Shown: one piece after another, positions 1-7,787 of the stretch
Layout: each line of letters starts with the position of its first letter
Numbering within the stretch: the stretch's first letter is position 1
From: a bacterium
GTDB lineage: Bacteria; Chloroflexota; Dormibacteria; UBA8260; Bog-877
Reading direction: 5' to 3'
NCBI GenBank assembly: GCA_021791455.1
Contig: JAJYWM010000237.1
Location: 1-13,693, forward strand
Length of the DNA: 13,693 nucleotides
Made by a program: the position numbers and the translations under genes
Notes under the pieces: model-generated
Databases searched by the model: none
Told to the model about the DNA's origin: nothing
Seen by the model: the letters and a program-made list of their open reading frames with translations, nothing else

Positions 1-617
1 CCCGCAAGGTCAAGACCCCAGCGCCAGACTAAAGCTCGGGCTCAAGTCCCAAGAAAACACCGACGTCACGGACAACCGCGCTCATTTTCGCGCCGGCGCG
101 GCGTCAGCGCCCAGGACAGTCGGACTCATGTACAAATGTTCTCATCTTCACCCCGCCTGTGGGAAGGTTCTGACCCACGCTCCTAGTCACCACTTGCAAT
201 CACGGCATCGGGGCCATCTCCGCCATCCGCGCTGCCCTCATGGGCCGACCCTGGCTCCCCACCCCTATCACGGCCTGATCACCCCCGACCGCCGCTACCC
301 CTGAATGGACACCCTCGTCTCCCCAGCGTTCGAACCAAACTATTGGCCACCTGCCTAACCGTCGCTCGCTAGCACTGGAGGCCCAGCGAGAGCGCCCGAC
401 CCAGGGCCACGTCGACACTCCCGGGCAGCCCAGGGCCCACTGGGCTCGGTGCGGCACCCTCTTCTTCCTTGGAGGGGTGGCCGCTGGAAGCGTGAGCCGA
501 GCACCTTCTCAGGCGTGCCTCAGGTGAGGTGCCGCGACCCGGGCTAGTATCCGAGAGCAGAGGGCCCATCGGCGTCGGGCACAGGAGTCGCCATCGGCAC
601 TGGAGGAGTTTACCAAC
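1..617. other. Region without a supportable gene; leader of the exported-protein gene
   Basis: No reading frame here has a credible start with ribosome binding site or a recognisable product; the open stretches on both strands are short and of low-complexity composition. A perfect 12-bp palindrome CGCGCCGGCGCG lies at 89-100. A TAGTAT hexamer at 545-550 fits the loose actinobacterial -10 pattern (TAnnnT) about 68 bases ahead of the GTG at 618, but no good -35 box stands 16-18 bases upstream, so a promoter there is only a weak guess. A coding frame is open from the left edge to about 303; it could be the tail of a gene starting outside the window, but it resembles nothing I know. Confidence 0.5.
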
Positions 618-1049
618 GTGCGCAAGTCATACCTGACGGCTCTGGCGTTTGCCGGGGGAGCCGCTGTGGCCGGTATCGCAGGGGCGGTCGCCGTGTCCGC
701 GGCCACGCCTCCGGCTGCCACCCTGCCGACAAGCAAGTCCACCGCCGCCACCACGCACAAGGCACGCCGGCGGGCTTGCCCCCCCTCGAAGGCGATTGGC
801 TCTTTGGTCTCGCAGACCAGCGCGGGCGGCGTGGGTCACGGGTCGGTCGTGATCAAGCAGCCCGATGGAAAGAGCCTGACGCTGGACCTGACCGCTCATA
901 CCAAGGTCATGAAGTTCGAGGGCCACGGCGTGCCCCCCGTGGCGGAGAGCGTCAGTGCGATTCCGACCAATGACGTTCTGGTCGTGACCGGCCGCCATCT
1001 CTATGGGAAGAAGCCACTGGTCGGATACATCCTCGATCTGGGCAATTAG
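618..1049 (+). CDS. Small exported protein of unknown function
   Basis: A 143-residue protein starting at GTG 618, chosen because GGAGGAG at 602-608 lies 9 bases upstream. Residues 1-29 form a typical Sec signal: Arg-Lys, a long Ala/Gly/Val hydrophobic stretch, then Ser-Ala-Ala. A Thr/Ala/Lys/Pro-rich linker (30-54) follows, then one compact domain (about 58-143) rich in beta-type segments: GSVVIKQPDGKSLTLDL, then VSAIPTNDVLVVTGR, then GYILDL. The pattern of a short strand repeat with 'GSVVxKxxDGKxxTL' resembles DUF5666-like OB-type domains, but I cannot confirm the family. No catalytic residues are evident. The single Cys (54) is not in a lipobox. The stop codon TAG (1047-1049) lies inside the target duplication of the adjoining insertion sequence, so the protein survived the insertion intact. 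Confidence in the gene is high, in function low. Confidence 0.8.
   Translation: MRKSYLTALAFAGGAAVAGIAGAVAVSAATPPAATLPTSKSTAATTHKARRRACPPSKAIGSLVSQTSAGGVGHGSVVIKQPDGKSLTLDLTAHTKVMKFEGHGVPPVAESVSAIPTNDVLVVTGRHLYGKKPLVGYILDLGN
1046..1049. repeat. Left 4-bp target site duplication (TTAG) of IS element A
   Basis: TTAG directly precedes the left inverted repeat and recurs at 3384-3387 directly after the right one. It contains the stop codon TAG of the exported-protein gene. A 4-bp duplication fits what is known for the IS1380 family. Confidence 0.85.
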
Positions 1050-1063
1050 CCCTAAAGCAAGCG
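1050..1063 (+). repeat. Left terminal inverted repeat of IS element A
   Basis: CCCTAAAGCAAGCG; pairs with the right end with one mismatch (G versus A at position 8). Confidence 0.88.
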
Positions 1064-1180
1064 TAGGGGCCAAGGGGTAGGTCGGGGAGAGCGCAGGGAA
1101 GCCTTGCGTTCTGGGGGATTCTGAAACAGCCGGAGGGCGGGCGGGGAGTAGGGTATGGGAGTTTTGAGGTGAAGGTCCGT

Positions 1181-1543
1181 TCAGGAGTTCTGGCGGTCGC
1201 GGGGAGCGGGGCGGTTGCCAGAGCGCCGCAGCCGGTCGAGCTCGATGGAGGCGTCGATCCACTGGTCGAGTAGGAGCTTGAGCTTCTGGTAGTTCTCGGT
1301 CTGAGATCGGACCTGGTCGAGATGCTCGGGGTGGACCAACTCGGTGCGGCTCCTGCCATGCCGGGTGTAGTTCAGCTGGTAGTAAGGGCCGTGCTTCTGG
1401 GGAGGGTCAGCCTTGCAACGGCAGTTGGGAGTCCGACAGACGTTGTATTGCAGCGATAGGCTCCCGGGGCGCAGATCGCCCAGGTGAGCCAGGTCGGCCT
1501 TGATGCGCTTGATGCGCCCTGCGATTTCTGCTTCGCTTGCCAT
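1181..1543 (-). CDS. DUF6788-type protein carried by IS element A
   Basis: 120 residues, starting at ATG 1543; AAGGAG lies 11 bases upstream. The core 'LRPGSLSLQYNVC' (about 24-36), then C-x4-C-x-C (Cys36, Cys41, Cys43), then HGPYYQLNYT (51-60) and an Arg/Lys-rich strand match the pattern I know as DUF6788, a family found beside many transposases. The three cysteines plus His51 could bind a metal such as zinc. Residues 72-106 are predicted helix, possibly coiled coil, ending in an Arg-rich tail. The gene lies fully inside the inverted repeats and is divergent from the transposase across about 90 bp. That placement suggests an accessory or regulatory role in transposition (DNA binding at the ends, or control of the shared promoter region), but this is inference; I know of no demonstrated function. 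Confidence 0.82.
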   Translation of the reverse strand: MASEAEIAGRIKRIKADLAHLGDLRPGSLSLQYNVCRTPNCRCKADPPQKHGPYYQLNYTRHGRSRTELVHPEHLDQVRSQTENYQKLKLLLDQWIDASIELDRLRRSGNRPAPRDRQNS

Positions 1544-1634
1544 CCCTGTTCCATCTCCTTAAGTTTCTGGGCTCGTAGGTCCTGGTACCATAGTATCCTA
1601 AGGCTGTGGGCCATCCGGACAGACAGGAGGCGCC
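1544..1634. promoter_or_regulatory. Divergent promoter region of IS element A
   Basis: The 91 bp between the DUF6788 and transposase start codons must drive both genes if the element is self-sufficient. Around 1585-1605 lies GGTACC followed by ATAGTAT; the complement, ATACTAT, gives a TAnTAT-like -10 candidate on each strand. AGGAGG at 1625-1630 is the transposase ribosome binding site (4 bases before ATG 1635); AAGGAG on the other strand serves DUF6788. The exact promoter boxes are not certain. Confidence 0.4.
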
Positions 1635-3168
1635 ATGAACGAGTCCAAGGCGAGGTCGCGCCGCAAACTGGCACGCGAAGCAGCCACCATCCAGCGGCGG
1701 CTGGAGGCTGCAGTCACCCTGAACATGGCCGGCCCGCTGCTCGGCCGCGCGAACATCGCCTATGAGTTCTCCGAGCGCACCAAGGGGATCGCCCATAGGC
1801 GGCATGGGGATGATCACCAAGGTCGTCAAGCGTGCCGGCCTGGCCGAAGAGATCGACTCCGCGCTCCAGCTGCTGAAGATCCACAACCCCTACCACGAGT
1901 CCGACCACGTGCTGAACATTGCCTACAACGCCCTCTGTGGCGGGCAGCGCCTGGAGGACATCGAGCTGCGCCGCAATGACGCGGTGTTCCTGGACGCCCT
2001 GGGCGTACCCGCCCTGCCGGACCCGACCACTGCGGGAGACTTCTGCCGGAGATTCGAGGAGAGCCACATCATGGACCTCCAATCGGCGATCAACGCCGCC
2101 CGCCTCAAGGTCTGGGCCACCCAGCCTGCCTCCTTCTTCGAGGAGGTCGCCCGGATCGATGCGGACGCCTCCATCGTGGAAACCGACGGCGAGTGCAAAC
2201 AGGGGATGGACATCTCCTACAAGGGCACCTGGGGCTACTCCGACTTGGTGGTCTCCCTCGCCAACACCAAAGAGCCACTGTACCTGTCCTCCCGGGGCGC
2301 CAACCGGCCCTCCCATGAGGGCGTAATCCCCCTCTATGACCAGGCGATCGCGCTCTGCCGCCAGGGCGGGTTCAAAGACATCTTGCTGCGGGGCGACACC
2401 GACTTCTCCCTTACCACTGAGTTCGACCGCTGGGACGCCGACGGCGTGCGCTTCGTGTTCGGTTTCGACGCCAAGGCCAACATGGTCAAGCAGGCCGCCG
2501 GGGTGTCCAACCAGCTCTACCGCGACCTGGTGGCCAAGGCCGAGCGAGCGATCAAGACAGCGCCCCGGCGGCGCCCGACGAATGTGAAGGATGCCATCGT
2601 GAGACAGCGTGGCTTCAAGGCCCTGCGCCAGAAGTCCGTCGACGTCGCCGAGTTCTCCTACCGCCCCGGCGCCTGCCAGCAGGACTACCGAGTCGTTGTG
2701 GTGCGCAAGAACATCTCGGTGGAGCAGGGCGACAACGTGCTCTTCGAAGAGTACCGCTACCTGTTCTACATCACCAACGACTGGGAGATGACTAAAGACG
2801 AGGTCGTCGCCGAGGCCCATGGGCGCTGCGACCAGGAGAACCTGCACGCCCAGTTGAAGGGAGAGGTGCGCGCCCTGCACGCCCCAGTCAACACCCTGAA
2901 CGCCAACTGGGCCTACCTGGTGATGGCGTCCTTGGCCTGGACGCTGAAGGCCTGGTGCGCCCTCTGCCTGCCGGTCTCCCCCCGTTGGGCCAGGCGCCAC
3001 GATGCCGAGCGCAAGCGCTTGGTCGGCATGGAGTTCCGGACCTTCCGCCAGGCCTTCATCGAGCTCCCTTGCCAGATCGTGAAGGGCGCCCGGGTCCTCA
3101 GATGGCGCATCTTGGCCTGGAACCCCTGGCTGCACGTGTTCTTCCGCCTCGACGCCGCCCTCCAGTAG
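1635..3168 (+). pseudogene. IS1380-family transposase with a +1 frame break
   Basis: DDE transposase of the IS1380 group. The first 54 codons run from ATG 1635 (AGGAGG 4 bases upstream): MNESKARSRRKL, then a helical N-terminus ending '..TKGIAH'. The frame then shifts at 1797, and the remaining 456 codons run in the next frame from [10 protein letters not shown] (1798) to the stop at 3166-3168. Removing the single A at 1797 gives one 510-residue protein. Visible landmarks: [13 protein letters not shown] and [11 protein letters not shown] in the N-terminal DNA-binding part; D-x-D at 2158-2166; [24 protein letters not shown]; second Asp in RGDTDF (2395-2397); catalytic Glu in [12 protein letters not shown] (2836-2838); C-terminal WNPW..FFRL. 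All catalytic residues are intact. Without frameshifting, only internal starts (ATG 1762 or 1804, neither with a good ribosome binding site) would give the catalytic part, lacking the N-terminus. A sequencing error is also possible. Confidence 0.88.
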
Positions 3169-3369
3169 CCGACCTTCCCCTCACAGCGCTGAGCCAGACC
3201 CCTCTGGCAAGGCCATCCCCAAACACAGCTCGCCGGGCCGAAACACCCCAGTCAGTGAGCCCATGCGCCCCAGTTGTCCCCGGCGGGCCCGCTCGGGGAC
3301 CGCCACTGCCCATCTCGGGCCACTCTCAACGGCAGCAGCGTGCCTTCGGAGCGGGGCGCACCAGCTCTT

Positions 3370-3383
3370 CGCTTGTTTTAGGG
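3370..3383 (-). repeat. Right terminal inverted repeat of IS element A
   Basis: CGCTTGTTTTAGGG, the complement of the left end with one mismatch. Confidence 0.88.
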
Positions 3384-3387
3384 TTAG
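3384..3387. repeat. Right 4-bp target site duplication (TTAG) of IS element A
   Basis: Identical to 1046-1049. Joining the sequence before 1050 to the sequence after 3387 rebuilds the uninterrupted site, in which the exported-protein gene ends in TAG followed by CCCACCGGCC. Confidence 0.85.
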
Positions 3388-3425
3388 CCCACCGGCCGGA
3401 GCGTCTCCGTCCGCCTCCCCATAGC

Positions 3426-3460
3426 GCCCCGGGTCGAGGCCTTCGACCTCGGCCCGGGGC
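3426..3460. terminator. Strong hairpin, probable old terminator of the exported-protein gene
   Basis: Left arm GCCCCGGGTCGAGG (3426-3439), loop CCTTCGA (3440-3446), right arm CCTCGGCCCGGGGC (3447-3460): 14 pairs, one of them a G-T wobble. No T-run follows on either strand, so it is not a textbook Rho-independent terminator, although high-GC actinobacteria often lack the T-run. Without IS element A the hairpin would begin about 38 bp after the stop codon of the exported-protein gene, a normal terminator distance. Confidence 0.5.
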
Positions 3461-3521
3461 AATCCGGTGGCCCGACTGAATTCAGGGCGAAGCCGTGATG
3501 ACCGGAGTCGGCCGCCCCTCT

Positions 3522-3539
3522 GACCTGGATCGGTGAGTA
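3522..3539 (+). repeat. Left inverted repeat core of IS element B
   Basis: GACCTGGATCGGTGAGTA, identical to the complement of 5294-5311. Confidence 0.88.
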
Positions 3540-3654
3540 GGGACGGGAGGGGCGGGTTCGAGGGGAACGGCATGTATAGAAAAAGGGCCTTCGTAGCTGG
3601 GAGAATTGGGAGCAGTTAAACCACCCACTCGCCCAGTACGGAGGCACCTTTCTG

Positions 3655-5087
3655 GTGAATAAGGATACATCACGTCGCGCCCCTGTCCACGTCCGTGCCG
3701 ATGACCGGTCCCTGACTGGAGGGGCGGGGCTGCTGCTCACCGGCGAGCTGGTGCACCGCCTAGAGTTGGTGGGGCGGCTGGACTCGGCCGTAAATGCGGT
3801 GCGCGAGTTCAAGCAACGGCAGCGGGGACGGAGCGCAGGCGAGCTGCTGGTGAGCCTGGCAGAGATGATCCTGCTGGGCGGGAACCACCTGGCTCATCTG
3901 GAGATGCTGCGTCAGGATGCGGCTGTAGCGAGCTGCGGGCAGTGGCCGCGACCCCGCCTCCGTCCACGGCCGGTCAACTGCTGCGCCGTCTGACCAGGCG
4001 ACAGTGCTACGCAGCGGTAGCGGCCCTGGCCGAAGCTGGCAACCGGTTCGACGCGGAGCTGGGATTGCCCGCGGGGGACCCGGTCAGCCTGGATCTGGAT
4101 GCCACCACGACCGAGGTGTATGGGGACCAGAAGCAGGGTGCGGAGTTCAACTACGAGGGCAAACGCAGCTACCTAACGCAGCTGTGCAGTTGGTCGCAGC
4201 GGACCAGGGTGCTGGCAGCTGAACTACTGCGGGGCAAGGCCGCTCCCAAGCGCAGCGCGGTGGCTTTGGTACGGCGGGCTCTGGCGGTGCTGCCCGCAGG
4301 GCACGGTCCGGTCAGCCTGAGGGCGGACAGTGACTACTACTTCCTCGACCTGCTTCACTTCTGCCGCCGCCGCGGCGTGCGCTTTGCGGTCTCGGTGCCC
4401 CGGAGTCCGGCCATGTGGCATGCCCTGGAGAGGATCAATCCTGAAGCTTGGCAGCCGGCGCTGGAGATGGCTGCCGCCGAAGTCGCGGAGACCAGCTACA
4501 CCCCCACGGGATAGCGGCACGAGCCCCTGCGGCTGCTGATTCGGCGGGTGCGGTTGGACGCGGCCCGGATCTCGCACTCTCCTCGATCCCGGCGGCGGCG
4601 CGCCATCCCCGCTGAGCAACTGAACCTGGCCCTCAGCGGAGAGCTAGACACGGTCTACGGCTACTCGTTCGTCCTTACGGACCGACTCGGTCCGGCGGTC
4701 GCAGAGGAGCTCTGGCAGCGGCAACGGGCTCACGTCGAGGAACGGGTCCGGGACGGCAAGAGCAACGGCCTGATCCACCTGCCCTTGGGGACCATGCGGG
4801 CCAACTTCGGCTGGTTGGTGGCAACCGTCACCGCCACCAACCTGATGGCGATGCTGTCGGCCACAGTGCGCACCGTAGTCCCCCAAGCTGAGGTGCCACC
4901 AGACTTCGACGCTGGGCGGGCTCCCCTGTACCGAACCAGCCCCACCCTGCGGCGCTGGCTGATTGCGATGCCCGCCCGAGTGGTCCACAACTCCCGGCAA
5001 CTACACCTGCGCTTGCCGCGGGGCTGGTGGTGGGCCGACACTTTCACCGCCACCTATGACCGGTTGCGCCTGCTTTCGGTCACCTGA
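3655..5087 (+). pseudogene. Broken IS1380-family transposase (one frameshift, one amber codon)
   Basis: Starts at GTG 3655 (GGAGG at 3640-3644). Frame one gives MNKDTSRRAPVHVR through LLGGNHLAHLEMLRQDAA, then the homologous reading moves to another frame between about 3919 and 3929 (net loss of one base or gain of two): SELRAVAATPPPSTAGQLLRRL. In that second frame TAG at 4512-4514 interrupts 'SYTPTG*RHEPLRLL'; related transposases have Trp there, so TGG to TAG is the likely change. Reading then continues to the stop at 5085-5087, about 477 codons in all. Family marks: LDLDATT (Asp codons 4092-4094 and 4098-4100), RADSDYYF (4326-4328), and the C-terminal Glu region HVEERVRDGKSNG (4731 onward). 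ATVTATNLMAML and RVVHNSRQLHLRLP are typical of the C-terminus. Two independent lesions make a functional product very unlikely. Confidence 0.9.
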
Positions 5088-5293
5088 GCCTCCGCCCGGT
5101 CGCCGGTCGTTACGCCATTCCCAGCATCCGGAGCTGCCGCACGCCTTGATCCCTCCCCTTGGCTCCTCGGGCCGCGCCTCAAACGCCCAACAGCCGGTCC
5201 TGCCTGCCCCCGCGACCTACAACCGGTCCCGCTCCACAAACCAAGGGCGTCCCCGAACGCCTCCAACGCCAGCCTGCCCGGCCCCCAGCCCCT

Positions 5294-5311
5294 TACTCAC
5301 CGATCCAGGTC
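5294..5311 (-). repeat. Right inverted repeat core of IS element B
   Basis: Perfect complement of 3522-3539. Confidence 0.88.
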
Positions 5312-5319
5312 TGATGGGG

Positions 5320-5483
5320 GACATTTGTGGCCCAGGCCGTGAGCGGCGGGGCACCCCCGCCGATGGTTCAGAAAGCGGAGCACGCGACAAACCAAGGGGG
5401 AGGATCCCCACCTAGGCCGGGCACGGTGCCAGCCCGACTGGATTGGCTTGCCCAGCGCTGGGCCGGGGGGGGGCGTCGCCGAA
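5320..5483. other. Gap between IS element B and the MMPL gene, with a GC hairpin
   Basis: Together with the noncoding right end of IS element B (5088-5319) this makes a gene-free stretch of 396 bp. It holds a perfect 8-bp hairpin, CGGCGGGG (5344-5351), loop CAC, CCCCGCCG (5355-5362), with no T-run on either strand. It could end transcription of the minus-strand MMPL gene, which stops about 120 bp to the right. The 12-mer ACAAACCAAGGG occurs at 5236-5247 and 5387-5398. A run of nine G (5465-5473) lies just past the MMPL stop. No gene is seen. Confidence 0.45.
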
Positions 5484-7772
5484 TCAGCGGGCAAGAGTCC
5501 GGCCCCCCGCGGGGGCCTTGCCCTTTGAACTCGGCCACCAGTTCCAGCGACCGAGGATGGCCACCGTGGAGGGCACCAGCAGGGTGCGGACCAAGAACGT
5601 GTCCATCAAGATCCCGATCGCCAGTCCGAACCCTATGTCCTGGATCTCAGTCCCGTTGGGCCCGCTGCCTCCGGAAAAGGCGAGCACGGCGAAGGTACCG
5701 GCGAGCACCAGCCCGGCCGAGGTTACGGTCGGCCCGGTCCGACCGATCGCATGAATCACGGCCTCTCGCAGCGGGAGCTTGGCGGCCTCATCCCGGATCC
5801 GAGTCATGACCAGAATGTTGTAATCCTCCCCAAGGGCGAGCAGGAATATGAACATCAAAAACGGCAGGAGGAAGGTCAGCCCGCTCGCGCCACCGAAGTC
5901 CATGAACACCAGGACTGCCGCCCCCAGGGCTGCCAGATACGAGAGCACCACGCTGGCGATGAGGTAGAGGGGCGCAACCAGGCTCCGCAGAACCAGCCCC
6001 AGCAGCAGCGCTATCGCCAGCACCGCCAAAGGCACGACGTGGAGCAGGTCCTGGTTGGATAGAGCGCTCACGTCGGCGAGGGCCGCCGCCTCGCCGGCGA
6101 CCCCGTAGGCGCGCGCCCCGGAGGCGCGGGCGGCCCGCCCGAGAGCGGCGCGGACGGCAGGAATGGCCGCCATCGCCGGGGTCGAGCTGGCCGGTCCGGC
6201 TGCCAGGTTGGCCTCGAACTGGACTGTCAGCCCATTCGAGCTCAGCAGCGGCGCGGTCGCACGATAGGCGCTATAGAGGGCTGGGGGCAGGGTGGATGTC
6301 CCCGGAGGCAAAGGGGGCAGGGCCCTCGCCGGGCCGAGGCTGGCGTGTAAGGCCGAGAGTTCGGCGGGCGTCAGCGCCGTACCGTTTGGGTCCAGAGGTT
6401 CCAGCAGCTGCTGGAACTCGCCGCTCGCCTTGAGCACCATCACGGCTCGAGTCAGGCTCTCCGGGTGCCTCCACACCGGGGTGGCGAACTGCAACACCAA
6501 ATTGGTGGGGTTGACGGTTGTGCGCGGAAAGTAGCGTGCCAGGATGGCGTTGCCCTGGGCGGCATCCGACCCTGCCGGAGCCGTGACTGTTCCTCCAAAG
6601 CCGGCCGCCCGGAAGCCAGTAGCCGCCACCGCGAGCGCTCCGAAGAACACCACGCCCGTGGCAAGCGTGAGTCTCGGTCTGGCCACCACCCGGGTGGCAA
6701 CGCGGCCCCACAGCCCTTGGCGGACCGCTCCCGGACCAACGTTGGCCGGCCAGAACACCGCTGGTCCCAGGATCGCAAGCAGGGCGGGCAGCAGCGTCAG
6801 GCCCGCCAGCAGCATCACGGCGACTCCGATCGCCAGGGGCACTCCCAGGTCGTGGTACAGGCCAAATGTAGCCGCCAGCAGAGTGAGCAGGGCCAGGATC
6901 ACGGTGCCCGCCGAGGCGGTTATCGACTCCCCGACCCGGCTGAGCGCATTGACGACCGCCTGATCCGGCTCGCTGCCCGCACGCAGCTCCTCCCGGACCC
7001 TGAACACCAGAAACAGCCCATAGTCGGTCCCGGCACCCAAGATCAGGACTATGAGCAGCACCTGGGTGACCTGGGAGATCTGCAACCCGGCGGCCCCAAG
7101 GGCTCCGATCAGGCTGCTGGCCAGGGCGAGGGCGAAGACGGCCGGCAGCAGGGTGACCAGGGGGGCAAGCAAGGAGCGGTAGACGATCAGGAGCAAAACC
7201 ACGATGAACAGGATCGAGAGCGCCTGGACCTCGCGGCTGGTGCTCTTCGCCGCCGCTTGGTTGGCTGCTGCCGTCGCCACCTGACCGGCCACGTTGAAGC
7301 TCAGGCCGGGAGGTGGGTGCGCAGGCCCGAAGGTCCCCTCAATGCCGTCCACCAACCGTTTCGTTGCCACCTGGTTCGACTGGCCCACGCTGGCGGAGAC
7401 CACTACCTGAACGGCCCGGCCATTCCCTGAGGTCTCCAGCTGTCGCACCGACACCACCTGGGGCAGACGCTGGGCCCGAGCCGCCTCCCGCACTATCGCC
7501 GCTTGATCTCCCGCCGTGAGCGGGCCGGCCGCCCGCGATGCCACCACCACGACCTGACGGATGTCCTTCTGGACCCCTAGCGGGCCGGCGAGTCTGGCCG
7601 CTTCGACGCTCGGAGCAGTCGCCGGCAAGAAGGCGCTGTTGCTGGTGTTCACCTGGCTCCCCAGGGAGGGCAGGAGGCGTCCGGCCGCCAGGGTCCCCAG
7701 CAGCCAGATGACCACGATGGGCCACCGATGCGTGACCACGAGCCGTCCCAGCCGCAGGAAGAGGGCGCTCAC
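5484..7772 (-). CDS. MMPL-family (RND superfamily) membrane transporter
   Basis: 762 residues from GTG 7772, 15 bp after the MarR gene, so the two are probably one operon. The protein shows the two-fold MMPL layout: first membrane helix at about 17-35, an external domain (36-180), then a helix bundle (183-340) with GAGTDYGLFLV (246-256); a second short helix near 368-388, a second external domain (390-575), and a second bundle (578-742) with ALGEDYNILVMTR (646-658). The GxxxDY motifs lie in the helices that carry protons in this family. Twelve membrane segments can be counted. MMPL proteins export lipids, siderophores or drugs by proton exchange; the substrate cannot be told here. The neighbouring MarR regulator favours efflux of a toxic compound. 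The C-terminus ends in WNWWPSSK plus a short basic tail, as is usual. The gene looks intact. Confidence 0.92.
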   Translation of the reverse strand: MSALFLRLGRLVVTHRWPIVVIWLLGTLAAGRLLPSLGSQVNTSNSAFLPATAPSVEAARLAGPLGVQKDIRQVVVVASRAAGPLTAGDQAAIVREAARAQRLPQVVSVRQLETSGNGRAVQVVVSASVGQSNQVATKRLVDGIEGTFGPAHPPPGLSFNVAGQVATAAANQAAAKSTSREVQALSILFIVVLLLIVYRSLLAPLVTLLPAVFALALASSLIGALGAAGLQISQVTQVLLIVLILGAGTDYGLFLVFRVREELRAGSEPDQAVVNALSRVGESITASAGTVILALLTLLAATFGLYHDLGVPLAIGVAVMLLAGLTLLPALLAILGPAVFWPANVGPGAVRQGLWGRVATRVVARPRLTLATGVVFFGALAVAATGFRAAGFGGTVTAPAGSDAAQGNAILARYFPRTTVNPTNLVLQFATPVWRHPESLTRAVMVLKASGEFQQLLEPLDPNGTALTPAELSALHASLGPARALPPLPPGTSTLPPALYSAYRATAPLLSSNGLTVQFEANLAAGPASSTPAMAAIPAVRAALGRAARASGARAYGVAGEAAALADVSALSNQDLLHVVPLAVLAIALLLGLVLRSLVAPLYLIASVVLSYLAALGAAVLVFMDFGGASGLTFLLPFLMFIFLLALGEDYNILVMTRIRDEAAKLPLREAVIHAIGRTGPTVTSAGLVLAGTFAVLAFSGGSGPNGTEIQDIGFGLAIGILMDTFLVRTLLVPSTVAILGRWNWWPSSKGKAPAGGRTLAR

Positions 7773-7787
7773 GGCCGCCGTACCCGC

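Larger units (their letters stand above)
1050..3383 (+). mobile_element. IS element A: complete IS1380-family insertion sequence with DUF6788 passenger
   Basis: The element is 2334 bp, bounded by 14-bp inverted repeats: CCCTAAAGCAAGCG at 1050-1063 and the complement of CCCTAAAACAAGCG at 3370-3383 (13 of 14 match). TTAG flanks both ends. It holds a DUF6788-type gene on the minus strand (1181-1543) and a transposase gene on the plus strand (1635-3168), reading away from each other. The extra gene explains why it is longer than a typical one-gene IS1380 member (about 1.6-2 kb). The perfect target duplication and nearly perfect ends indicate a fairly recent insertion. The noncoding right end (3169-3369) contains a short GC hairpin (CCCCG 3278-3282 with CGGGG 3294-3298) that could end transposase transcription. 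Confidence 0.9.
3515..5319 (+). mobile_element. IS element B: decayed IS1380-family insertion sequence
   Basis: An 18-bp sequence, GACCTGGATCGGTGAGTA, is found at 3522-3539 and in perfect inverted form at 5294-5311. The similarity runs outward in broken form to CCCC at 3515-3518 and its complement at 5316-5319, which I take as the tips. The length is about 1.8 kb, normal for a one-gene IS1380 member. It surrounds a broken transposase gene (3655-5087). No matching target duplication is visible at any nearby choice of end, which fits an old or rearranged copy. The ends differ from those of element A, so the two elements are distinct members of the family. The exact tips are uncertain by a few bases. 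Confidence 0.85.

Noticed and set aside
200..569. Two short minus-strand open frames (85 and 66 residues) upstream of the exported-protein gene
   Set aside because: No ribosome binding sites, composition typical of GC-rich chance frames, and no recognisable motif.
1714..3135. Long open frame (473 residues) antisense to the IS element A transposase
   Set aside because: It mirrors the transposase codons on the other strand; its sequence is a low-complexity Gly/Val/Leu/Asp pattern without domain features, as expected for the complement of a GC-rich gene.
3384..3514. Search for a CRISPR-like or tRNA structure between the two insertion sequences
   Set aside because: Only one hairpin is present; no repeats at regular spacing and no cloverleaf can be drawn.
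5236..5398. 12-mer ACAAACCAAGGG present twice as a possible target duplication of IS element B
   Set aside because: One copy lies inside the element's right end and the other outside; the spacing does not bracket the element, so it is likely chance.
5501..5517. GGCCCCC-CGC-GGGGGCC hairpin as terminator of the MMPL gene
   Set aside because: It lies before the stop codon (5484-5486), within the last codons, and has no T-run.
6465..7430. 321-residue open frame on the plus strand inside the MMPL gene
   Set aside because: Gln/Gly/Arg/His-rich shadow of a clear membrane protein; no ribosome binding site or domain.
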